From positions 1 to 64,000 of the forward strand of contig NZ_BCPR01000020.1 of the NCBI RefSeq assembly GCF_016586165.1: DNA of 64,000 bases, read 5' to 3'. Made by a program: the position numbers and the translations under genes. The notes under the pieces were generated by a model. It was not told the origin of the DNA, did not search any database, and saw only the letters and a list, made by a program, of their open reading frames with translations. Position 1 is the first letter of the stretch; every line of letters starts with the position of its first letter. Shown piece by piece: positions 57,920-64,000 of the stretch. The stretch comes from Dyella sp. EPa41 (GTDB taxonomy: Bacteria; Pseudomonadota; Gammaproteobacteria; Xanthomonadales; Rhodanobacteraceae).

Positions 57920-58260
57920 GATACCCAGCGCTTACCGCAAGATGCTTCCACTGACGCGGATCACCGCCGCGCTTGCGGCCATGCGTCCCTGTCAGACCCC
58001 TGTAACGAACGACCCCAATACTGTCTTCTGGGCTTTTATACCCTCGACGGGCGGCGCCCCTCCCCGCACGGGTGATCACGCCCCCTCTTGCCAGTCAAGC
58101 CTACTTTTTCACAAAATCAAGACTAAAGACTTGCGTTCAGCTTACAATCATAACTGGAACTTAGCAGCCCCGTCACGAAGCGAACACGGGCGCACGCTGT
58201 TCATTTTCCAGTAAGGTTGTGTTAATGATGCGCGCCGAATCACCACTGAAAGGAGTTCTT
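57920..58260. other. Divergent regulatory region of the polysaccharide locus
   Basis: These 341 bases separate the minus arm (wzb onward) from the plus arm (gfcA-like gene onward). The stretch 58090-58165 is clearly A/T-rich and contains TACAAT on the plus strand near 58144, so promoters of both arms probably lie here. No gene, ops element or riboswitch is evident. Confidence 0.45.
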
Positions 58261-58608
58261 GTGAAGAAGTTGCTTGCCGTTGTTTTGATGACCTGCATGG
58301 TTGGACAGACGTTTGCCCAGGCGGCTCAGCCGGCCCCGGCACCAGCCCCGACTCCGGCTCCTGCGGCCCCGTCAGCTACCGCTGGCTCCGGCAGCGCCGC
58401 AGCTGCTTCGGCGGGCGGCATCAGCGCGGGCACGACCGCGGCTATCGCTGCCGGCGTGGTCGCCGCGGCAGGTGCCGTTGCAGCAGCTTCGAGCGGCGGT
58501 GGCAGCAACCCCGGCAACTCCAGCACGCCTCCCGGCACCGGTGGCAGCACCGGCGGTGGCGGCACCGGCGGTACCGGCGGCACCACGGGCACGACCGGTA
58601 CCCACTAA
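58261..58608 (+). CDS. Small exported GfcA/YjbE-like protein
   Basis: A 115-residue protein. A signal peptide (about 1-20, KKLLAVVLMTCMVGQTFAQA) is followed by a Pro/Ala-rich part, an Ala/Gly-rich hydrophobic segment (IAAGVVAAAGAVAAASS) and a Gly/Ser/Thr-rich tail ending in GTTGTTGTH. This mimics E. coli GfcA and YjbE, small low-complexity exported proteins at the head of the gfc and yjb operons, although direct sequence similarity is weak because of composition. I chose the GTG at 58261 because AAGGAG lies six bases upstream. It heads the plus-strand export operon. Its role is unknown. Confidence 0.7.
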   Translation: MKKLLAVVLMTCMVGQTFAQAAQPAPAPAPTPAPAAPSATAGSGSAAAASAGGISAGTTAAIAAGVVAAAGAVAAASSGGGSNPGNSSTPPGTGGSTGGGGTGGTGGTTGTTGTH

Positions 58609-58691
58609 GCCTTTTTGAAGGCAAAACGGCATCCGTGCTGGATTCGTCCGGCACGGATGTTTGCTGTCTGCAAGTCATCGAAGCAGAAGTC

Positions 58692-59792
58692 ATGAACGTA
58701 CGTAACGCCGTGGCCCTCGTCGCCGCGACCCTCCTGCTGCACGGCTGTGTATGGGCGCCGGGTCAGCACATGTCCACCAACAGCATGATGCGCACGGCTG
58801 ACGAAAACAGCCGCGTCGACATCGTGACGATCACTCCCAAGCAGATAGCGATGGACAAGGCGGCGCTTGCCGCGTCCGCGCTGCCACCGGAGCTGCTCGG
58901 CTATGTACCCGAGCCCTATCGCATCGGTGCGGGCGACACGCTGTACATCACCGTGTGGGATCACCCCGAGCTGACGTCGCCGGCAGGCCCCCAGCAGCAG
59001 ACATTGGCCAACGGGCGCCTGGTCCGCTCGGACGGCACGCTCTTCTACCCTTATGTCGGCGAGCTGAAGGTCTCTGGCCTCACCATCGAGGACCTCCGCA
59101 AGGCCATCACCAGCAAGCTGGCCCGCTACGTGGAGCAGCCCCAGGTCGACGTCAACATCATCGGCTACGGCAGCCAGCGCATCACGCTGCAGGGCGCCTT
59201 CATCAAGACCGATCCGCAGTCGATCACGGCCATTCCCATTACCCTGGCGCAGGCGTTGGGCGCCGCCGCTATCAACACGGAACAGGCCGACCTGTCTTCG
59301 TTGGTGTTGACGCGTGATGGGCATGAATATCGGATTGACCTGGACGCCCTGGGCCAGAACAAGTCGGTGACGCAGGACATCTACCTGAAGCCTGGCGACC
59401 GCCTGTATCTGCCTTACAACGATCGCCACGAGATCTACGTCATCGGCGAAGTGAATCGCCCGATGCCGCTGACCTTCAAGACCACCGACCTCACGCTGAC
59501 CCAGGCGCTGGGGCGTGCAGGCGGCCTCAACCCGACGACGTCGAAGGGCAAGGCGGTCTACGTGATCCGCGGCATCGAGAACCTGGACCAGGCCAAGGGC
59601 ACGGTCTACCAGCTCGACGCGCGCTCGCCCGACGCTTTCATCCTCGCCGATCAGTTCAGGGTCAAGCCGGGTGATGTGGTGTTCGTCGGCCCTGCGGGCG
59701 TCACGCGCTGGAACCGCTTCCTGACCCAGCTGTTGCCGCTTACGGGCATCATCAGCAACGCGGCCAACGCGTCCTACAACCTCGACCACTGA
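58692..59792 (+). CDS. wza: Outer membrane polysaccharide export lipoprotein (Wza/GumB-like)
   Basis: A 366-residue lipoprotein. The lipobox is LLLHGC (C19). Then a polysaccharide export (PES) domain with YRIGAGDTLYITVWDHPELT and DGTLFYPYVGELKVSGLTIEDLRKAI, followed by two SLBB-type domains (ITLQGAFIKT and IYVIGEVNRPM). A hydrophobic amphipathic C-terminal segment (RWNRFLTQLLPLTGIISNA) fits the membrane-inserting helix of Wza. It forms the outer-membrane export channel with Wzc. I chose the ATG at 58692. The stop overlaps the next start (TGATG). Confidence 0.93.
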   Translation: MNVRNAVALVAATLLLHGCVWAPGQHMSTNSMMRTADENSRVDIVTITPKQIAMDKAALAASALPPELLGYVPEPYRIGAGDTLYITVWDHPELTSPAGPQQQTLANGRLVRSDGTLFYPYVGELKVSGLTIEDLRKAITSKLARYVEQPQVDVNIIGYGSQRITLQGAFIKTDPQSITAIPITLAQALGAAAINTEQADLSSLVLTRDGHEYRIDLDALGQNKSVTQDIYLKPGDRLYLPYNDRHEIYVIGEVNRPMPLTFKTTDLTLTQALGRAGGLNPTTSKGKAVYVIRGIENLDQAKGTVYQLDARSPDAFILADQFRVKPGDVVFVGPAGVTRWNRFLTQLLPLTGIISNAANASYNLDH

Positions 59793-60526
59793 TGTTCCGG
59801 CGTGGCCTGCCCCACCACCGGCACGAGCCGGCGCGAGTTGTCGCGCACGGCTCGCATGCCGTGTTTTCGCGCCATGCCATCGCCGTTGCCGGCGCCGTTT
59901 GCATGATGCTCGCCAGTTGCACGGACGTGTCGCGAAGCAGCCTGGAATCGGTTCGCCTGGCTTGGCGTGGGCAGCCCAAATTGTCGCCGACGGCCGAGCA
60001 GGTGCTGGCCAAGCCGTTCTTCCAGCTGCGCGCCACGACCAGCAAGGGCGATGCGATCCTCAATCTCGGCAATGTCGATGGCCAGCGCCAGCTCTGGTAC
60101 GGCAAGGACGGCGTGATCGTGGTGCTGGAGCACGGTCGCGTGATCCAGACCGTCGGGTTGATCCGGAACCTCGACAGCAGCCACGTGCGATCGCCGGGCG
60201 ATCCGTTTGCGATCGGCCTGCACAAGCTCGATGCACCGGCGACCTATGACCGCGAAGACGACTGGTCACCGGGTTATCGCTATGGCATCCCCACGCATGG
60301 CCAGCTCTCTCCATCAGGGAGCACCGATATCGACATCCTCGGCACGCCACGCCACGTGCTGCTGGTGACCGAGGATGTCTCGGCCCCGGCCGTCGGCTAT
60401 CGGGCCACGAATCGCTATTGGGTGGATCCGCAGGACGGCTTCATCTGGATGAGCGAGCAACAGGTGGCGCCGGGGCTGACGCTCAAGCTCGTACAGCTCA
60501 GGCCCTATCGGAGCGCTACGCCATGA
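59792..60526 (+). CDS. yjbF: GfcB/YjbF-family lipoprotein
   Basis: A 244-residue lipoprotein with a long N-terminal segment ending in the lipobox MLASC (C43), about 20 residues longer than typical signal peptides. The mature part has RATTSKGDAILNLGNVDGQRQLWYGKDGVIVVLEHGRVIQTVGL and the C-terminal YWVDPQDGFIWMSEQQVAPGL, characteristic of YjbF/GfcB (formerly YmcC). In E. coli these proteins are part of the group 4 capsule (gfc) or the yjbEFGH exopolysaccharide operon. It overlaps wza by one base and yjbG by four (60523-60526). Confidence 0.88.
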   Translation: MFRRGLPHHRHEPARVVAHGSHAVFSRHAIAVAGAVCMMLASCTDVSRSSLESVRLAWRGQPKLSPTAEQVLAKPFFQLRATTSKGDAILNLGNVDGQRQLWYGKDGVIVVLEHGRVIQTVGLIRNLDSSHVRSPGDPFAIGLHKLDAPATYDREDDWSPGYRYGIPTHGQLSPSGSTDIDILGTPRHVLLVTEDVSAPAVGYRATNRYWVDPQDGFIWMSEQQVAPGLTLKLVQLRPYRSATP

Positions 60527-61311
60527 CGGCGCGCGTTCTTGCCGCCACGGCAACATTGCTGGCACTGCTGTGCAGCCTGCCGTCGCGCGTCGCCGCCACC
60601 CAGGTGGAACTGCGTGGCGCCGTCGATACCCCGGGCGCCATCCAGCTGCCGCACAAGGCCCGGCTCAGCGATGCGGCCCTGGCGGCACACGTGCAGACGG
60701 ACGCCTATATGGCCGGCGCCGCATGGCTTAGGCCCTCGCTCGTCGTCGAGCAGCAACGCGCGAAAGCCGGGCTGCTGTTCGACCTGGACAGCCTGCGCAA
60801 ACAAGCGCTGAAGGACGAACGCGACGAGCTCGCACAACTTGCCGGCGATCTTTCCAGGTGGCTGGGGGCGATGCCGGCCACGGGCAGGCAGGTAGCGTTG
60901 CTGGATCCGCGCGCGGTCGAAGTAAACGCACCGGAAAATCGCCTCATTGGCGAAGGCGACACGCTCTACTACCCGCGGCGCCCCTCCACCATCCACGTGG
61001 CAGGTGCAGTTGCGCAGGCATGCGATCTGCCCCTGGTCGCCATGCAGGATGCACGCAAGTATCTCGGCGGCTGCGTGCTTTCGCCGTTGGCGGATGCAGA
61101 CTGGCTCTATGTGATCCAGCCCGATGGCCGCGTATTCCGCCAGGGCATCGGGCTGTGGAACCGCAGCGCGCCAATGTCGTTGGCACCCGGCGCGACGCTC
61201 TACGTACCCATCCGCGAGCACCTCGTGCGCGGCACGGCGCCCGACCTCAACAACGAGCTTTCCGCCTTCCTGGCGACGCAGCTGCTCACTGAACCGGAAG
61301 CGCATCGATGA
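60523..61311 (+). CDS. yjbG: GfcC/YjbG-family periplasmic protein
   Basis: A 262-residue exported protein with a signal peptide (about 1-25, ending SRVAA). VELRGAVDTPGAIQLPHKARLSDA and ASLRQALKDERDEL-type sequence lead to a SLBB-like domain with TIHVAGAVAQACDLPLVAMQDARKYLGGC. The C-terminus has VYVPIREHLV-type closure. This matches GfcC, whose crystal structure has two ubiquitin-like folds and which is needed for group 4 capsule surface export. ATGA overlaps link it to yjbF and to yjbH (61308-61311). Confidence 0.88.
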   Translation: MTARVLAATATLLALLCSLPSRVAATQVELRGAVDTPGAIQLPHKARLSDAALAAHVQTDAYMAGAAWLRPSLVVEQQRAKAGLLFDLDSLRKQALKDERDELAQLAGDLSRWLGAMPATGRQVALLDPRAVEVNAPENRLIGEGDTLYYPRRPSTIHVAGAVAQACDLPLVAMQDARKYLGGCVLSPLADADWLYVIQPDGRVFRQGIGLWNRSAPMSLAPGATLYVPIREHLVRGTAPDLNNELSAFLATQLLTEPEAHR

Positions 61312-63473
61312 CGCACCACCGGACAGGGCGTCCCGCCGGACGCATCCGTCGATCGCGCAACCCAGGCACGCACCTTCGTCGGCGCTGCGGATGCGCACTG
61401 CCCTTGGTCGGCGGCCTGTTGATGAGCGTGGCCCATGCGGACAGCGCGCCGACGCAAAGCGACTTTGGCGGCGCCGGCATTTGGCAGACGCCGTCGGCGC
61501 GCATGGCCGAGGATGGCGAGCTGGCGTTGACCGCCAGTCATGTACATCCCTATGACCGCTACAACCTCTCGCTGCAGCCGCTGCCGTGGCTGGAGGGCAT
61601 CTTTCGTTACACGGCGGTGAGCAATCGCCTGTACGGCCCCGAAGCGCTCAGCGGCAGCCAGAGCTATAAAGACAAGTCGATCGACGTAAAAGTGCGGCTG
61701 TGGACCGAAAGCCGGTACCTGCCCGACCTCAGCGTCGGCGCCAGGGATATCGGCGGCACCGGCTTGTTCTCCGGCGAGTACGTCGTGATGAACAAGCGGT
61801 TCGGGCCCATCGATGCCAGCCTGGGCATGGGTTGGGGTTACATAGGCGGCCGGGGCGACATCAAGAATCCGCTTTCCCTCATCAGCGATAAGTTCGATAT
61901 CCGTCCGGCCAGCAGCGGCACCGGACAGTTCGGCAGCAACCATTATTTTCGCGGTCCGGCTGCGATCTTCGGCGGCATGACCTATCAAACGCCCTGGCGT
62001 TGGCTGGTGCTGAAAGCCGAATACGACGGCAACAACTACCAGCACGAACCACAGAAGAACAACCAGACGCAGAACTCGCCGATCAACGTTGGCGCGGTGT
62101 TTCGCCCGACCCGCTACATCGACCTGAGCCTCGCCTACGAGCGCGGCAACACGGTGATGTTCGGATTCACCTTGCACACGAATCTCGCCGAAGGTACCGG
62201 CCCCGCCAAAGTGCTGGATCCGGCGCCCGCCGAGCGCGCCAGCCCAAGGCCGACGCGGGAGCCGGAGGAAGTCGATTGGGCAAGAGTGGCGCGCGAACTG
62301 CGCAATAACGCAGGCATCCAGGTATCCACCATCACGCGTCGTGGTCGCGAGGTCGTCGTCAGCGGCGAGCAGGAGGAATACTTCTACTCGGCCAAGGCGG
62401 TCGGTCGCACCGCGCGCATCCTCGATAACCAGCTGGGCCCCGGCGTCGACTGGTTTACGGTGGCCTCGCAGCAGGAAGGCCTGACGACGGCGGAAACCAG
62501 CATCAATCGCCAGCACTTCAATGAGCTGGCCGATCATGACATCGACCTGACGGACTTCCGGCGCAGCGCGGAGCAGAACGCACCCACGGCGCGCAACGAC
62601 GAAGTGCTTTACCGGGCACCGATCAAGCGCACGGACCAGACCTTCGCGCTTGCCTACAGCCAGAGCCTCGGCGGGCCGGATAACTTCCTGCTCTATCAGG
62701 TCTCGGCGATCTACAGCCTCGACTACCACTTCACCCCGAATATCTGGTGGAGCGGCCTGGTCAATGTCACGCTGCTCGACAACTACGACAAGTTCAAATA
62801 CGACGCGCCCAGCGAACTGCCGCGCGTGCGCACCGATGTGCGCAAGTACATCACGAGCTCCACGGTCACCCTGCCGGTGTTCCAGCTGACAGGGTCTCGC
62901 CAGCTTGGCAATGACCTTTACGGCCTTGCCTACGCAGGCATGCTCGAGAGCATGTTCGGCGGCGTCGGCGGCGAAGTGCTGTACCGCCCCTTCGGCGAGC
63001 GCTGGGCCATCGGCACCGACGTCAACTGGGTCAAGCAGCGCGGCTACGACCAGGATTTCTCCTTCCGTGGTTATCACGTGGTCACCGGACACGTGACCGG
63101 CTACCTGGATCTCGGAGGCGAGCATGACATCACGGTGGCGCTGAGCGCAGGACGCTTCCTTGCGGGTGACTGGGGCGCCACGCTGGATGTCTCGCGCGAG
63201 TTCCGCAATGGCGTGCGCATGGGCGCCTACGCCACGAAGACCAATGTCTCGGCGCAGCAGTTCGGCGAAGGCAGCTTCGACAAGGGCATCTATGTGTCGA
63301 TCCCGTTCGACCTGCTGCTGCCGCGCTCGACCACCAGCCGCGTCGGCTTCGTGTGGGATCCGCTCATTCGTGACGGTGGCGCGCGCCTTGGCAAGCGTTA
63401 CACCTTGTACTCGTTGACCAGCGCCCGCGACCTGGACAACTTCAACGACAATCTCGACAAGGTGGTCGAGTAA
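61308..63473 (+). CDS. yjbH: YjbH/GfcD-family outer membrane beta-barrel protein
   Basis: A 721-residue protein. A basic N-terminus and a hydrophobic stretch (CALPLVGGLLMSVAHA) form the signal peptide. The N-terminal barrel contains DFGGAGIWQTPSARMAEDGELALTASHVHPYDRYNLSLQPLPWLEGIFRY, the YjbH domain signature; the rest alternates short beta-strand patterns and aromatic residues up to the end. In E. coli, GfcD and YjbH form outer-membrane components of polysaccharide export and may work with GfcC and Wza. It is the last gene of the plus-strand arm. Confidence 0.9.
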   Translation: MTHHRTGRPAGRIRRSRNPGTHLRRRCGCALPLVGGLLMSVAHADSAPTQSDFGGAGIWQTPSARMAEDGELALTASHVHPYDRYNLSLQPLPWLEGIFRYTAVSNRLYGPEALSGSQSYKDKSIDVKVRLWTESRYLPDLSVGARDIGGTGLFSGEYVVMNKRFGPIDASLGMGWGYIGGRGDIKNPLSLISDKFDIRPASSGTGQFGSNHYFRGPAAIFGGMTYQTPWRWLVLKAEYDGNNYQHEPQKNNQTQNSPINVGAVFRPTRYIDLSLAYERGNTVMFGFTLHTNLAEGTGPAKVLDPAPAERASPRPTREPEEVDWARVARELRNNAGIQVSTITRRGREVVVSGEQEEYFYSAKAVGRTARILDNQLGPGVDWFTVASQQEGLTTAETSINRQHFNELADHDIDLTDFRRSAEQNAPTARNDEVLYRAPIKRTDQTFALAYSQSLGGPDNFLLYQVSAIYSLDYHFTPNIWWSGLVNVTLLDNYDKFKYDAPSELPRVRTDVRKYITSSTVTLPVFQLTGSRQLGNDLYGLAYAGMLESMFGGVGGEVLYRPFGERWAIGTDVNWVKQRGYDQDFSFRGYHVVTGHVTGYLDLGGEHDITVALSAGRFLAGDWGATLDVSREFRNGVRMGAYATKTNVSAQQFGEGSFDKGIYVSIPFDLLLPRSTTSRVGFVWDPLIRDGGARLGKRYTLYSLTSARDLDNFNDNLDKVVE

Positions 63474-63514
63474 CGACCTCTCCCGAGAGATCGCGTCACC
63501 CCATTCACGTCGGC

Positions 63515-63859
63515 TCAGTCGTCCAGCCAGACTTCGCCGTTCGACACGCGGATGCCGACGGCGCGCAGATGCTCGCCGCGGCAGGGGCCGCCGACGCACA
63601 GGCCGTCCTCGTCATTGAACGAGGCGCCGTGGGCGGCGCAGATCAGCAGGCGGTCCTTGATAAGGAATTTGCCGGGCGCCCAGTCGAGGCGGCGGCCGGC
63701 GTGGGGGCATATGTTGAGGTAGGCGCGCACCGAGTCATGGTGACGCAGCACGATCACGCTTTCTTCGCCCTCGCGAAGCACGGCATCCACGGCGATCGCG
63801 CCGCCATCGGGAATATCGTCCAGCCGGCAAAGCGCCTGGTCGGGGGTAGCTGTATCCAT
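63515..63859 (-). CDS. Rieske 2Fe-2S domain protein
   Basis: A 114-residue soluble ferredoxin of the Rieske type. The two-histidine, two-cysteine motif is CPHAGRRLDW (C51, H53) and CAAHGAS (C74, H77). No signal peptide is found, so it acts in the cytoplasm, perhaps as an electron carrier for an oxygenase or reductase whose gene is not in this window. I chose the ATG at 63859, with GAGG upstream, over a longer frame to 63976. It faces the polysaccharide export operon, with a gap of about 40 bases. Confidence 0.87.
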   Translation of the reverse strand: MDTATPDQALCRLDDIPDGGAIAVDAVLREGEESVIVLRHHDSVRAYLNICPHAGRRLDWAPGKFLIKDRLLICAAHGASFNDEDGLCVGGPCRGEHLRAVGIRVSNGEVWLDD

Positions 63860-63937
63860 CGGCACTTGCCTCTTGGGCCGTGAGGCCCCATCGTTACGCA
63901 CGTAAGTCGTTGATTTTACCACACGGATTTTTAACAC

Positions 63938-64000
63938 ATGCGTTTTTCGCTGCCCATGCCGCGTCGTTCCCGCCATCCGCTGGTCCGTGCCCTCTCGCTC
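63938..64000 (+). CDS. N-terminal fragment of an unidentified gene, cut by the window end
   Basis: An open frame starts with ATG at 63938 (MRFSLPMPRRSRHPLVRALSL) and runs off the end of the window after 21 codons. The arginine-rich start followed by the beginning of a hydrophobic stretch could be a signal or membrane anchor. No clear ribosome-binding site is seen. The gene is divergent from the Rieske gene, with promoters likely in 63860-63937. Function cannot be told. Confidence 0.45.
   Translation, partial: MRFSLPMPRRSRHPLVRALSL

Noticed and set aside
61200-63599. Open frame of 799 codons antisense to yjbH
   Set aside because: It overlaps yjbG, yjbH and part of the Rieske gene, with no recognisable domain.

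Overview
The window is a GC-rich chromosomal segment of a gammaproteobacterium, most likely of the order Xanthomonadales and probably a Dyella/Rhodanobacter/Luteibacter-type member of Rhodanobacteraceae. This placement is inferred from gene content and style: a ccoNOQP-ccoGHIS operon behind a perfect Anr/FNR box, an SAH riboswitch before ahcY, GTAG-type palindromic repeats like those of Stenotrophomonas, and Wzx/Wzy-type exopolysaccharide genes. No rRNA gene is present to confirm it.

Layout. 1-733 is repeat-rich and holds no credible gene. 734-11274 is housekeeping: a D,D-carboxypeptidase, the ABC-F ATPase uup, phosphoenolpyruvate carboxylase ppc, a large secreted S9 peptidase, and ahcY with its riboswitch. 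11395-20203 (minus strand) is a cbb3-type cytochrome oxidase operon, ccoN-O-Q-P, then a small unnamed membrane protein, ccoG-H-I-S and a TauE/SafE-family protein, almost all coupled by start/stop overlaps. metF is divergent from it. 21252-34048 is mixed core: a small secreted protein, ilvE, a two-component pair, a BlaI/M56 regulatory pair with a secreted protein, rimK and its partner protease gene, tRNA-Gly(CCC), a FecR/DUF6600-type protein, thiS-thiG and trmB.

34129-39774 (minus strand) is a four-gene chaperone-usher fimbrial operon (pilin, chaperone, usher, adhesin). An SLC13-type permease and an orphan HigA antitoxin follow, then about 860 bp without a convincing gene.

43405-63473 is an exopolysaccharide locus in two divergent arms. 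The minus arm reads wzb, wzc, priming glycosyltransferase, wzx, GT2, GT4, wzy, a secreted clan GH-A glycoside hydrolase, GT4, GT2 and an epimerase; its distal half looks more A/T-rich than the flanks, suggesting transfer. The plus arm reads a GfcA/YjbE-like small protein, a Wza-type export lipoprotein, and homologues of GfcB/YjbF, GfcC/YjbG and GfcD/YjbH. Together they can assemble, polymerise and export a polysaccharide, but no nucleotide-sugar synthesis genes are here apart from the epimerase. The window closes with a Rieske protein and the first 21 codons of a plus-strand gene.

No wholly new system is proven. The items most worth pursuing are the combined Wza-Gfc export arm, the unnamed gene inside the cbb3 operon, the BlaI-M56-TonB module with a candidate operator, the extra segment in the fimbrial usher, and the paired GTAG palindromes between convergent genes.
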